Assembly (NCBI GenBank): GCA_030429935.1
Contig: JAUIGH010000004.1
Coordinates: 1 to 35,095 of the forward strand
Source of the DNA: a bacterium
Lineage (GTDB): Bacteria > Patescibacteriota > Saccharimonadia > Saccharimonadales > Saccharimonadaceae
Direction of reading: 5' to 3'
Length of the DNA: 35,095 nt
In this document: positions 13,861 to 22,591 of the stretch, piece after piece
Layout of the letters: the number at the start of each line of letters is the position of its first letter
How positions within the stretch are numbered: position 1 is the first letter of the stretch
Made by a program: the position numbers and the translations under genes
The notes under the pieces: generated by a model
Seen by the model: the letters and a program-made list of their open reading frames with translations, nothing else
The model's database searches: none
Told to the model about the DNA's origin: nothing

Positions 13861-16245
13861 ATCTTGCACGTCGCTCTTCAGCAACTTCACCACCGCCAGG
13901 ACAATCAGCCCGATACCAAGCAATGCCAGCAATATAAACGTGTAACCGCGCAGCATCCACAATAGCGCGATGCCGATGCCGATTGCGCCCCACAGTAGAC
14001 CGAGCCGCTTGCCCATCGCAAAACCGACGAGCAACATCAACACATGTTCGATCAAAAACACGACCTGGTACATGCCGCCAGATGCGATGGCGGCGATGCC
14101 CGTCGGCACGCTGACAGCCGTCAATGCAATGATCGCCCGTGCCCGCACGCCATCAGCCGACCTGCCAAACCTATGCCGGATATAGGCTTGCAGACCTATC
14201 GCCGCCGCCCACCAGTGGGTGTAGACCAACACATTCGCGTCTGGATACGCTTCGTAGACCAGCCGCTGCAATGCGACGGTCACAATCGGTACGGCCAACT
14301 CATACGCCGACACCATGCGACGCTCGTAGCCTTCGTACACCAACATGCCTGCCGCTACCAACACGGTCAGTGCAGCGGCCACGACTGTGCTATCGAGCAC
14401 AAATAGTCCTATCAATCCGACCACAAGTAACACTATCAACGTCGACACGCTCATAATGTCACGGCGCATGTCATCTCTGCGAGAGACATACCACCAGCGA
14501 AGTCCATACCATAGTGCACCGCTCAGCCAGGCCGTCAGCATTAGCTGCCACTGCGCATCAATATCAATCAAGCTTACAAAGTTGGCAATAGCCACAATCG
14601 ATAGCACGTTTGCCGCAACCGCAACGTACGGCTGTTTTTCGACAAACGAACTCACGAACGCGACGACAGCAACCACCGCAAATACTGTGCCGACCCAAGC
14701 TGCATCAAATACCATGATCGCCATCGCAAGCGCTTGCACCGACAACAGTAGGTAGCTGGCAATCGCGGTTTGTCGCCAATACCCACGCAGATACACCGCG
14801 CGCGTCACCAGCCAGATGACTGCACCGCATGTCGCGATCGCAGCCAACCACTCATATATCGCATCGACACGCCACACTCCACCCAACAGTGTTGCTGGCA
14901 CGCACAACATCGCGATCACAAAACCGACCGACGACCACTCGAGTCGTGCCACAAATGCCTGCCACAAGCTGATAACACCAAGCGTCACCAGTCCATACGC
15001 CACTAGCGGCCATTCTCCGACCCAGAGCAAACAAGACAACACCAACATGCCTTGAGACGCGGCCAGCCAAGCTTGCTCATCAGTCTCGTCATGATGTCGG
15101 ATCGAATATACCGTCGTCAGCACCGCTAAAATCGCCAGCGCGTAACCGACCACCACATACGAGTCGCTCAGCGCATAGCTTGCCAACAGTACCGACAAAA
15201 TGCCTAAGACTCGCGCCAATATGACGGACACTCGCAAACTACGCATGTCTGTCGTGCTCAGTGCTGCGATCGCGTAGTGGATCGTCGCCACGGTAGTGAT
15301 GATCGCATAATCTAGCGTGCTGAGTGTGCCGACCAAAAACAAACTACCAACCAGCGCCACTAACACACCCAGTTCACCCGTATGCTGAATCGGCCGCACC
15401 AGCGGTAACGCCACAGAATCGTCACGACGCGCGCTGATCCATGTCAATACACTGCTGACCACGATCAGAGCCACGAAATACCAGACAAATGGCACGCTCA
15501 GCAGCGACACCGACGACACCGCAAACGAATAAACAAATCCGAGCGACAAATAGCCGATGACTTCAGATCGGATGCGTATCAATGCGCCGAAATACAGCAC
15601 CAGGCCCAGGACCGACGTCAGCCACCACGCCAACTGTCCGTTATCGACGACGAAATTATAAAACGCCAGTCCAACAAACGGCACAATTGCCAGGCCCGTA
15701 CCGACAAATGCTGTCGCGGCGGGCTGCAAGCGCTTCGAGACACGATACACCTCGAGTCCGATCAGGTAGAACACCATCATCACCACGATCAACCCGATAA
15801 ATTTGGCAATCGGCGGTAGTGCCGCGCCGATGAACAGCACGGCCGCACCGACGATCATAAAGCTCGCCACGTACAGTATGGTGTTGATGTTTCGTGTGTC
15901 ACGCTCGGCCTGTGTGGCGGCTGTGTTGACCGTCGGCTGTTCGTGCATCAACGCCACTGTAGCAGCTGGCTCGTCGCTCGATTGTGTGATGATGTTCAGT
16001 TCAGTCGTCGACTGTGCCGTGCTGCGCGTACCGAGTGCACCCACATAATCGCTATCGATCTGTTTTCCAGATTCGATATCTTCGGCGAGCTGCCGTGTAA
16101 CCGCTCGCTCGCCATCGCTGTACCCGCGCCGATAGTCATCGAGTGATTGCGCTGAGTCATTCGATTTCGATTTATTTTTCTGCCTCTCGTTGTCATACAT
16201 ACTGGCAAAAACTAACGTCGTGATCAGCAAAAACAAAACTAACAT
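13849..16245 (-). CDS. Large polytopic membrane protein (DUF2339-like)
   Basis: A 798-aa protein. A first hydrophobic segment (residues 1-15) leads to a soluble region of about 100 residues with YRRGYSDGERAV, followed from about residue 118 by some twenty or more closely spaced hydrophobic helices to the C-terminus. The arrangement, an N-terminal soluble stretch then very many helices with charged loops, is that of DUF2339-type proteins, whose role is unknown. Assignment rests on topology rather than a conserved motif. The protein is one of the largest encoded here. It has its own TGCTATACTG promoter and a tail-to-tail overlap with the GNAT gene. Confidence 0.75.
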   Translation of the reverse strand: MLVLFLLITTLVFASMYDNERQKNKSKSNDSAQSLDDYRRGYSDGERAVTRQLAEDIESGKQIDSDYVGALGTRSTAQSTTELNIITQSSDEPAATVALMHEQPTVNTAATQAERDTRNINTILYVASFMIVGAAVLFIGAALPPIAKFIGLIVVMMVFYLIGLEVYRVSKRLQPAATAFVGTGLAIVPFVGLAFYNFVVDNGQLAWWLTSVLGLVLYFGALIRIRSEVIGYLSLGFVYSFAVSSVSLLSVPFVWYFVALIVVSSVLTWISARRDDSVALPLVRPIQHTGELGVLVALVGSLFLVGTLSTLDYAIITTVATIHYAIAALSTTDMRSLRVSVILARVLGILSVLLASYALSDSYVVVGYALAILAVLTTVYSIRHHDETDEQAWLAASQGMLVLSCLLWVGEWPLVAYGLVTLGVISLWQAFVARLEWSSVGFVIAMLCVPATLLGGVWRVDAIYEWLAAIATCGAVIWLVTRAVYLRGYWRQTAIASYLLLSVQALAMAIMVFDAAWVGTVFAVVAVVAFVSSFVEKQPYVAVAANVLSIVAIANFVSLIDIDAQWQLMLTAWLSGALWYGLRWWYVSRRDDMRRDIMSVSTLIVLLVVGLIGLFVLDSTVVAAALTVLVAAGMLVYEGYERRMVSAYELAVPIVTVALQRLVYEAYPDANVLVYTHWWAAAIGLQAYIRHRFGRSADGVRARAIIALTAVSVPTGIAAIASGGMYQVVFLIEHVLMLLVGFAMGKRLGLLWGAIGIGIALLWMLRGYTFILLALLGIGLIVLAVVKLLKSDVQDLRK

Positions 16246-16250
16246 AGCGT

Positions 16251-16260
16251 CAGTATAGCA
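16251..16260 (-). promoter_or_regulatory. Extended -10 promoter of the DUF2339-like gene
   Basis: TGCTATACTG on the minus strand, TATACT at 16257-16252, 6 nt before the ATG at 16245. Confidence 0.65.
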
Positions 16261-16270
16261 TCAGACATAC

Positions 16271-16297
16271 ATATTCAGCTTATGGTTAGCTGAATAT
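16271..16297 (-). terminator. Hairpin at the end of dnaJ
   Basis: ATATTCAGCT and AGCTGAATAT form a perfect 10-bp stem around a 7-base loop. The dnaJ stop codon lies at the loop edge. There is no U tract after it, so it may stabilise the mRNA 3' end or work with Rho rather than act as a classic terminator. Confidence 0.45.
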
Positions 16298-17401
16298 ACC
16301 GCGTTTTTTCGAGGTGTCGAATTGTTCGAGCAGTTCTTTTTGCTTTTTGGATAATTTCGTCGGTGTGTCGACGATGATTTGGACGATGTGCGCACCGCGA
16401 GTGTCGTTACGTAGGTGCGGCACGCCGTGATTCGATAGCTTAAAGTCAGTGCCGCTCTGCGTACCGGCTGGGACTTTCATCGTCACCGTACCATCGACGG
16501 TTTCGACGTCGATCTCGGTGCCGAGTGCGGCATCGATCATGCTGACATGTTCTTCGGATAGGATCAGGTCGCCTTCGCGGGTGAATTTTTTGTGCGCTTT
16601 GACGCGGATGTTAACGTACAGATCACCGCGCTCGCCGCCGCCGATCGCTTCGCCGCGCTCGCGTAATCTCAACGTCGCACCGTCGTCGATGCCAGCTGGG
16701 ATCTTCACTTTGATCGACTGCTCTTTGCTGGTGACGCCGTCGCCTTTGCAGACGCTGCAAGCTTTTTCGGGCACTTTGCCTTTGCCGCGACACGTCGGAC
16801 AGACGGCAGCTTGCTGGATTGCACCAAACATCGTGTTGACGACGCGGACAGTTTGGCCGGCGCCCTTGCAGGTCTCGCAGGTCTCTAGGCTGTGGCCCGG
16901 CTCAGCGCCGTCGCCGTGACAGTGCTCACACTCGGCGTCAAATGTCAGCTTCAGGTCTTTTTCAACGCCAAATACTGCGTCTTCGAATGTCAAGTTGACG
17001 GTTGTTTCGACATCACGGCCGCGTGTCGGCCCGGATTGTCGGCCGCCGGCGCCGCCACCAAAAAACTGCCCAAAGATATCACCAAAATCACCGCCGCCGA
17101 AGTTAAATTCAAAGCCTCCGGCCTGGTTGCCAAATCCTTCGAAGCCACCGCCAAATGGGTTACCGCCACCTCCGCCTGACGCACCACCGACACCAGCGTG
17201 CCCGAACTGATCGTAGCGTTGGCGTTTTTGCTGATCTTTCAGCACTTCATAGGCTTCAGACGCTTCCTTGAACTTAGCTTCATCACCGCCCTCTTTGTCC
17301 GGGTGATGTTTGACAGCCAGTTTACGAAACGCCTTCTTTATCTCATCAGCAGAGGCATCTTTTTTGACACCCAGCACTTCATAATAATCACGTTTGCTCA
17401 T
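16286..17401 (-). CDS. dnaJ: Chaperone DnaJ (Hsp40)
   Basis: A 371-aa full-length type I DnaJ, co-chaperone that stimulates the DnaK ATPase and delivers clients. The J domain has HPD at 33-35; a Gly/Phe-rich linker spans about 67-125; four CxxCxGxG zinc motifs start at Cys158, Cys175, Cys201 and Cys215; two client-binding beta domains and the C-terminal dimer segment follow. Nothing is missing. A CIRCE operator overlaps the -35, so HrcA should repress it, independently of dnaK 2 kb away. Confidence 0.97.
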   Translation of the reverse strand: MSKRDYYEVLGVKKDASADEIKKAFRKLAVKHHPDKEGGDEAKFKEASEAYEVLKDQQKRQRYDQFGHAGVGGASGGGGGNPFGGGFEGFGNQAGGFEFNFGGGDFGDIFGQFFGGGAGGRQSGPTRGRDVETTVNLTFEDAVFGVEKDLKLTFDAECEHCHGDGAEPGHSLETCETCKGAGQTVRVVNTMFGAIQQAAVCPTCRGKGKVPEKACSVCKGDGVTSKEQSIKVKIPAGIDDGATLRLRERGEAIGGGERGDLYVNIRVKAHKKFTREGDLILSEEHVSMIDAALGTEIDVETVDGTVTMKVPAGTQSGTDFKLSNHGVPHLRNDTRGAHIVQIIVDTPTKLSKKQKELLEQFDTSKKRGIFS

Positions 17402-17409
17402 CTGTTACC

Positions 17410-17438
17410 AGTATACGGTTCTAGCACTCGCTCGTCAA
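17410..17438 (-). promoter_or_regulatory. Promoter of dnaJ
   Basis: TTGACG (17438-17433), 17-bp spacer, TATACT (17415-17410), then 8 nt to the ATG at 17401. The -35 lies in the CIRCE spacer. Predicted leader is 1-3 nt. Confidence 0.75.
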
Positions 17439-17447
17439 GAGTGCTAG
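17421..17447. promoter_or_regulatory. CIRCE operator at dnaJ
   Basis: CTAGCACTC, nine bases, GAGTGCTAG: a perfect 9-bp inverted repeat matching the HrcA-binding CIRCE consensus (TTAGCACTC-N9-GAGTGCTAA) except for the outermost pair. It starts directly before the stop of the upstream oxidase gene. Confidence 0.93.
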
Positions 17448-19106
17448 CTAGAATTTGTCACGGATGTGACTAAAGCTAAAGTCCCAGTTGGCGTCGGTTT
17501 TCTTGTGAGGGTTGAAGATATTGTGTGGGTCAAAGATGTCTTTCACTTCGCGGAAGATGTCGACAACCTCTTTGCCATACTGAGCTTCTAGCCACGGGCC
17601 GCGCACCATGCCGTCGTTGTGCTCGCCGCTGACACTACCGCCATATTTCAGCACCAGCTCGTTGACTTCTTTCATGCACGGCTCCAGCTTGGCGCGCTCT
17701 TTGGGGTCTTCGATTTTCATCAGTGGGATGATGTGGAAGTTGCCATCACCCATGTGACCAGCGATGGTTGCAAATAACTTGTACTTTTTGATAATTTGGC
17801 GGAGTTGCGGGAAAAATTCTGGCAAGTTCTCGGGCGGTACAATCAAGTCATCGATAAATGGCGCGGTGTGCTTGTCTTTGACCTTGCTGCGCAAGATCTG
17901 AAAACTATTTCGTCGCATCACCCAAAATCGCTCGCTCTTAGCTTCTGAATCATTGTTTTCGATACCGTTAATTTCATAGCGCGCTCGTTCTTTGCCCAGT
18001 GCCTTGTGTAGATTCTTTACCTTTTGTGTCACCTCTTCATCGGTGTCACCCTCAAATTCGACCATCAGCACGAGTTTTGGAATACCGCGAATTAGTTGCA
18101 AACCATCTGGTATCAAACTGATCAGCAGCCAAACAAATTTCTTGAATCCTAGCATCTTGTAGAAACTCGGCAAGAATTTAATAGTTAACCACAAGGTTTG
18201 GTCGTCAAAACTCTCAAACGTCGCCGGGTTGTGTTCGAGAACTTTTGGTATCAACTCGCCAAGCTTGTTAACATCACGCAGAAACAGCACCAGCAAACCA
18301 GACTCTTTTTGCTTTGGCACCAAACTCAACTGCGCATCTGTCATCAACCCCAATGTTCCCTGCGCACCGACAAACAATTTCGTTAGGTCAAACACGCCCG
18401 TCTCGCGGTTCCAGACATCCCACAGATGATAGCCGGTCGAATCTTTGCTGACGCGCGGGCGAGCGGCTTGGATTTTGTCATAGTTGGCTTCAATCAGATC
18501 AAATGTTCGCTTATACAAATCGCCTTCGTAGTCGCCTTGGCTCATCTTGCGCACCATGTCGTCTTTTTGCAGCGGTTTCACGGTGTAGCTATTGCCGTCG
18601 GCCAGCACCATGTTCAGCTCGGTCACGTAATTGGCCGTCTTGCCAAAACGCAAAGATTTCTCACCGCCCGAGTTGTTGTTGACTAGTCCACCCATGCCGG
18701 CCAGTTCTCGGCTGGCCGGGTAGCTCGGCATGTAGCTGCCTTGTTTGAGCGTTTCGACCTCGAAGTGTTTGTACATGACGCCCGGTTCGGTACGTGCCGA
18801 TTCGGCCGACACATCCCAGACACGCGTCATATGCCTGCTGGTGTCCATGATGATCGATTCGTTGATCGCCCCACCGCTCATGCAGGTGCCTTGGCTACGC
18901 GCCGTTACGCTTAGTTCGGGGTGCTCGGCTTTGTTGTCAGCGACGTATTTTACGATGGCTCGCACGTCATCGGCGTTTTTTGGGAAAGCCACGACTTGTG
19001 GCCGCAGTTCAAATAGGCTCGCATCGTGCGAATATTTTTCGAGTGTCGCGTCGTCGTTCTCGACCTCACCTGCGATGAGGTCTGATAAGTCTTTTTTTAG
19101 ATCCAT
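17448..19106 (-). CDS. FAD-linked oxidase, D-lactate dehydrogenase / glycolate oxidase (GlcD) type
   Basis: A 552-aa flavoprotein. The N-terminal PCMH FAD-binding domain includes VTARSQGTCMSGGAINESII near residue 70 and the GMGGLVNNNSGGEKSLRFG segment near 140; the C-terminal FAD-oxidase domain has the GHMGDGNFHIIP and SGEHNDGMVRG motifs that hold the flavin and active-site His. Relatives oxidise D-lactate, glycolate or other 2-hydroxy acids, passing electrons to quinone or cytochrome. There are no Fe-S cluster cysteines of the CCG type, so it is the FAD subunit alone. Substrate and electron acceptor cannot be told. It has a weak extended -10 (TGCTAAAGT, 19124-19116) and lies between the dnaK-HEPN unit and dnaJ. 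Confidence 0.88.
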   Translation of the reverse strand: MDLKKDLSDLIAGEVENDDATLEKYSHDASLFELRPQVVAFPKNADDVRAIVKYVADNKAEHPELSVTARSQGTCMSGGAINESIIMDTSRHMTRVWDVSAESARTEPGVMYKHFEVETLKQGSYMPSYPASRELAGMGGLVNNNSGGEKSLRFGKTANYVTELNMVLADGNSYTVKPLQKDDMVRKMSQGDYEGDLYKRTFDLIEANYDKIQAARPRVSKDSTGYHLWDVWNRETGVFDLTKLFVGAQGTLGLMTDAQLSLVPKQKESGLLVLFLRDVNKLGELIPKVLEHNPATFESFDDQTLWLTIKFLPSFYKMLGFKKFVWLLISLIPDGLQLIRGIPKLVLMVEFEGDTDEEVTQKVKNLHKALGKERARYEINGIENNDSEAKSERFWVMRRNSFQILRSKVKDKHTAPFIDDLIVPPENLPEFFPQLRQIIKKYKLFATIAGHMGDGNFHIIPLMKIEDPKERAKLEPCMKEVNELVLKYGGSVSGEHNDGMVRGPWLEAQYGKEVVDIFREVKDIFDPHNIFNPHKKTDANWDFSFSHIRDKF

Positions 19107-19115
19107 ACTGGTTAT

Positions 19116-19124
19116 ACTTTAGCA
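19116..19124 (-). promoter_or_regulatory. Candidate extended -10 of the FAD oxidase gene
   Basis: TGCTAAAGT on the minus strand, 9 nt before the ATG at 19106. The spacing fits the leaderless pattern but the hexamer TAAAGT is a weak match. Confidence 0.4.
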
Positions 19125-19167
19125 CAACTGTTCTGGTGTATTTAAATTTGTTTATCTAAACAGCCCG

Positions 19168-19692
19168 TCAAGCTTCGTCCTGCAAAGAGCGCGGCGGCAT
19201 ACCGTTTTTAAATTTGTCAGTAAAACTCATTAGTTCTTCGGTATCGTCTCTAAGATCCCTAACTGCAATGTCGATATCCTCGAGTTTATCAGGAGTAGTT
19301 TTCAAAATTGTGTGTGCAATTTTATTTCTCGACTTATTAACTCTGCTGAGAATTTCAAGAAGTTCATCTCGTGAGGCAAACTCAAAGCCTTTAATTATTT
19401 TAATGGCTTCGCTTATTGGAATATCCTTTGTTTTTTCAGGCCTAATCGATAGTTGCTTGTAATAATATTGCTCGATGCCAACATTAACGACTTCTTGCAT
19501 GCTACGGGCAAACCACTGAGCTAGATAGTCGGCTTGGTTCATGTACAACAAGGCAGAAGACAGCGCAAAAGCCACACTGTCTTCTCCTTCAACTTCATCA
19601 CTGTTCGCACGATCGAAGTGACGACGTGCGAGATCTCTGAAGCGATGCTTGGTGTCGAGATCTGAGTGATAAAATGGTTGGAATTTTACCAT
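19168..19692 (-). CDS. HEPN-like protein downstream of dnaK
   Basis: A 174-aa, mostly helical soluble protein of no family I can name with certainty. It carries RNKIAH at residues 122-127, the R-N-x-x-x-H form of the R-x4-6-H motif that marks HEPN-domain RNases, placed in the C-terminal half between amphipathic helices as expected. HEPN proteins are often RNA-cutting toxins or antiphage factors, and some are inactive. Composition is AT-rich (22 G+C of 60 at 19261-19320). The ATG is 9 nt after the dnaK stop without its own promoter, so it should be induced with dnaK by heat. No MNT antitoxin partner is next to it. Confidence 0.7.
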   Translation of the reverse strand: MVKFQPFYHSDLDTKHRFRDLARRHFDRANSDEVEGEDSVAFALSSALLYMNQADYLAQWFARSMQEVVNVGIEQYYYKQLSIRPEKTKDIPISEAIKIIKGFEFASRDELLEILSRVNKSRNKIAHTILKTTPDKLEDIDIAVRDLRDDTEELMSFTDKFKNGMPPRSLQDEA

Positions 19693-19701
19693 TAAAACAC
19701 T

Positions 19702-21642
19702 CTACTTCTCGTCGACGACTTCGGCTTCGGCGGCTTCATCGTCCTTTTTCTTTTTCGACTTTTTGCCCTTCGAATCTTTGACTTCTGACTCCGATTCACC
19801 AGCTGCAGCGTCGCCAGATTCACCCGCTTCTTTGGCAGCTTCTTCGTACAGCTTGGCGCCGATTGGCATGATTGTATCGTTCAGCTCTTTGGCGGCTGCT
19901 TCCAACGCGTCTTTGTCAGCTTTGTCGTCTTTCAGCACAGCTTCCGCTTTGTCTGCTGCGTCAGTGATGGCTTTTTTGTCGTCATCACTGATCTTGTCTT
20001 TGTGCTCGTCTGGCAGTTTCTTTGCCTGGTAAACGGCGTTTTCGAGTGTGTTACGCGCATCAACTGATTCACGCTTGGCTTTGTCTTCATCGGCGTGGGC
20101 TTCGGCGTCTTTTTGGGCAGCTTCGATGTCTTCTTTCGACATGTTGCCTGATTCTTGGATGGTAATCGACTGTTCTTTGCCCGTTCCTTTGTCTTTGGCA
20201 GTCACATTCAAGAGGCCGTTAGCGTCGATATTAAACGTCACTTCAATCTGCGGCACGCCGCGCGGTGCCGGTGCGATACCGTCCAGGACGAATCGTCCGA
20301 GTGATTTGTTGTCGGCGCTCATTTCGCGCTCTCCCTGCAGGACGTGGATTTCGACTTGCGGCTGGTTGTCCGCAGCGGTAGAAAACGTCTCTGATTTGCT
20401 GGTCGGCACGGTGGTGTTGCGCTCGATCAGCTTTGTCGTCACGCCGCCCATGGTCTCGATACCAAGACTCAGTGGTGTTACGTCGAGGAGCAACACGTCT
20501 TTGACATCACCCTGCAACACACCAGCCTGGATAGCCGCGCCGACAGCGACGACTTCGTCCGGGTTCACGCCCTGCATTGGGTCTTTGCCAAAAATCTTCT
20601 TGACCTTCTCGACAACGGCTGGCATACGGGTCATACCGCCGACCAGGACGATGCTGTTGATGTCGCTTGATTTCAGTTTGGCGTCTTTGAGAGCTTTTTC
20701 GACAGGCCCAGCCAGGCGGTCGATTAGATCTGCAACTAGTTCTTCCAGTTTCGAGCGTGTCAATTTGTATTCGAAGTGCTTTGGACCATCGGCATCAGCC
20801 GTGATAAATGGCAGGTTGACTTCGTATTCGTTGGTGCTCGATAGCTCTTTTTTAGCTTTTTCAGCTTCGTCTTTCAGGCGCTGCAGAGCGGCTTTATCAC
20901 CCGATAGGTCGACGCCTTCGTCGTTTTTGAATTGCTCGATAAAGTGGTCAACGATGCGGTTGTCAAAGTCCTCACCGCCTAGGTGTGTGTCACCATTGGT
21001 GCTCTTGACTTCAAACACGCCGTCGCCGAGCTCCAGGACCGAGACGTCAAATGTACCACCACCCAGGTCAAATACCGCGATGGTTTCGTCTTTACCCTGA
21101 TCCAGACCGTAGGCCAGTGCGGCAGCGGTCGGCTCGTTGATGATGCGCTTGACTTCTAGGCCTGCGATTTTGCCGGCATCTTTGGTGGCTTGGCGCTGTG
21201 AGTCGTCGAAGTAGGCCGGCACCGTGATGACGGCTTCGGTGACTGGTTCGCCTAGGTGCTTTTCGGCGTCTGATTTAATCTTGCCCAGGATCATGGCCGA
21301 GACTTCTTCTGGCGTGTATTCTTTGTCGCCCATCTTTACGGCGACACCAGATTTGTGCTCGACGATTTCGTATGGCATGATGCCGAGGTCTTTTTGGACT
21401 TCTTTGTCTTTGAACTTGCGACCAATTAGCCGCTTGACGCCATAGATAGTGTTTTTGGCGTTTGTCACACGCTGACGCTGTGCGACTTGACCGACCAGAC
21501 GGTCGCCTTTTTTGTTGATGGCGACGACGCTTGGTGTCGTGCGGTTGCCTTCGGCGTTGGCGATAACTTCTGGCTTGCCGGCTACCATGTACGCAAACGC
21601 ACTGTTGGTGGTACCGAGGTCAATTCCGATAATTTTTCCCAT
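19702..21642 (-). CDS. dnaK: Chaperone DnaK (Hsp70)
   Basis: A 646-aa Hsp70. The ATPase domain begins [13 protein letters not shown] and contains the phosphate loops [12 protein letters not shown] (about 195) and [10 protein letters not shown] (about 335). The linker [15 protein letters not shown] leads to the substrate-binding beta domain and helical lid, ending in a Lys- then Glu/Ala-rich tail closing with VVDEK. It folds proteins with DnaJ and GrpE, both in this window. A CIRCE overlaps its -35 and a second, degenerate one lies in the leader. A GGAGG about 11 nt upstream sets the start; the leader is about 80 nt, unusually long for this genome. Confidence 0.98.
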   Translation of the reverse strand: MGKIIGIDLGTTNSAFAYMVAGKPEVIANAEGNRTTPSVVAINKKGDRLVGQVAQRQRVTNAKNTIYGVKRLIGRKFKDKEVQKDLGIMPYEIVEHKSGVAVKMGDKEYTPEEVSAMILGKIKSDAEKHLGEPVTEAVITVPAYFDDSQRQATKDAGKIAGLEVKRIINEPTAAALAYGLDQGKDETIAVFDLGGGTFDVSVLELGDGVFEVKSTNGDTHLGGEDFDNRIVDHFIEQFKNDEGVDLSGDKAALQRLKDEAEKAKKELSSTNEYEVNLPFITADADGPKHFEYKLTRSKLEELVADLIDRLAGPVEKALKDAKLKSSDINSIVLVGGMTRMPAVVEKVKKIFGKDPMQGVNPDEVVAVGAAIQAGVLQGDVKDVLLLDVTPLSLGIETMGGVTTKLIERNTTVPTSKSETFSTAADNQPQVEIHVLQGEREMSADNKSLGRFVLDGIAPAPRGVPQIEVTFNIDANGLLNVTAKDKGTGKEQSITIQESGNMSKEDIEAAQKDAEAHADEDKAKRESVDARNTLENAVYQAKKLPDEHKDKISDDDKKAITDAADKAEAVLKDDKADKDALEAAAKELNDTIMPIGAKLYEEAAKEAGESGDAAAGESESEVKDSKGKKSKKKKDDEAAEAEVVDEK

Positions 21643-21692
21643 GATATGTTGTTCCTCCGTGTTATATATAGATTTTGCTTAAGGGGGACGAT

Positions 21693-21719
21693 CTGGCACT
21701 CCTCGCAAGTGAGCGCCAG
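21693..21719. promoter_or_regulatory. Second, degenerate CIRCE operator in the dnaK leader
   Basis: CTGGCACTC, nine bases, GAGCGCCAG: an inverted repeat with one mismatch (A-C across the arms), downstream of the predicted transcription start near 21724. It could bind HrcA as an additional site or form a hairpin in the mRNA leader. Confidence 0.75.
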
Positions 21720-21730
21720 ATACTGTGTCC

Positions 21731-21759
21731 AGTATAAGCAGTTGGCACTCTCATGTCAA
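21731..21759 (-). promoter_or_regulatory. Promoter of dnaK
   Basis: Perfect TTGACA (21759-21754), 17-bp spacer and TATACT (21736-21731). It is the best sigma-70-type promoter in the window, with the -35 inside the CIRCE. Confidence 0.85.
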
Positions 21760-21768
21760 GAGTGCCAA
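21742..21768. promoter_or_regulatory. CIRCE operator at dnaK
   Basis: TTGGCACTC, nine bases, GAGTGCCAA: perfect 9-bp arms. It differs from the consensus TTAGCACTC by one symmetric change (A to G at the third position). Confidence 0.95.
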
Positions 21769-21786
21769 CTAAGATTTTCGCCTCCG

Positions 21787-22590
21787 TTAGGCTGATGTTT
21801 TTCGCGTAAACACGTATGTCGCGACGGGCATAGCCACAACGATGATGCCGACCAGCCACAGCAGTGCAATCCACCACGAATCGCCGAGCGGCGTACCGAT
21901 CAGCAGCGCACGATAGGTATCGACGATGTGGGTAATCGGCTGATGTTCAGCGAATCCGCGCAACCACGAGCTCATGGTTTCGGGGTCGACAAACGCGCTA
22001 CTGGCAAATGTCAGCGGAAAGACTGTCACGAACGTCAGCCATTGTACGCCTTCGACACTCTTTGAAACGATGCCGAGGATAGCTGATAGCCACGAAAACG
22101 CCAGCGTCAGCAGCACCGTCAATAAAATCAGCAGCAACCAATCGACGAAGCTTGCATCGGGCCGAAACCCAATCACAAATCCAGCAACAATCAGAACTAC
22201 TGCAGAAATCATATTGCGCAGCACGTCTGATACCACGTGGCCATTGAGCACGGCGATGTCACTCATCGGCAGGCTGCGAAAGCGATCGATGATGCCTTTT
22301 TGCAGGTCATTTGCCACCGCGATCGCTGTGGTCGTCGATCCAAACGCCAGGGTCTGGACGATCAGCCCAGCCATCAGATAATTCGTATAACTGTCGTCAC
22401 TACCGACGTTGATCGCGCCCGAATAGACGGCGGTAAACAGCACCAAAAACATAATCGGCTGAAAAAATGTGCCCAGCAGCTGATCGGTATTGCGCAGTAT
22501 GTGGCGCGAACTGCGCAAAATCATCACCCATGAATCACGCAGCGACGACACGATCGCCGGCTGTTTCGATACTTCGATATTTGTTGCCAT
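21787..22590 (-). CDS. ABC-2 type transporter permease (DrrB-like)
   Basis: A 267-aa membrane protein with six hydrophobic segments. After an amphipathic N-terminus (SWVMILRSSRHILRN) it shows FQPIMFLVLFTAVYSGA, the mid-protein GIIDRFRSLPMSDIAVLNGHVVSDVLRN typical of the DrrB/ABC-2 family, and a final helix with a basic end. It should pair with the ATPase encoded one base upstream (stop TAA, one base, ATG) to form an exporter. Family members export drugs, lipids or polysaccharides; the cargo here is unknown. It ends just before the dnaK CIRCE. Confidence 0.9.
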   Translation of the reverse strand: MATNIEVSKQPAIVSSLRDSWVMILRSSRHILRNTDQLLGTFFQPIMFLVLFTAVYSGAINVGSDDSYTNYLMAGLIVQTLAFGSTTTAIAVANDLQKGIIDRFRSLPMSDIAVLNGHVVSDVLRNMISAVVLIVAGFVIGFRPDASFVDWLLLILLTVLLTLAFSWLSAILGIVSKSVEGVQWLTFVTVFPLTFASSAFVDPETMSSWLRGFAEHQPITHIVDTYRALLIGTPLGDSWWIALLWLVGIIVVAMPVATYVFTRKTSA

Positions 22591-22591
22591 G

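Noticed and set aside
20048-21100. Long plus-strand frame (350 codons) opposite dnaK.
   Set aside because: Ser/Pro/Thr-rich antisense shadow of a strongly biased gene; no start signal or family resemblance.
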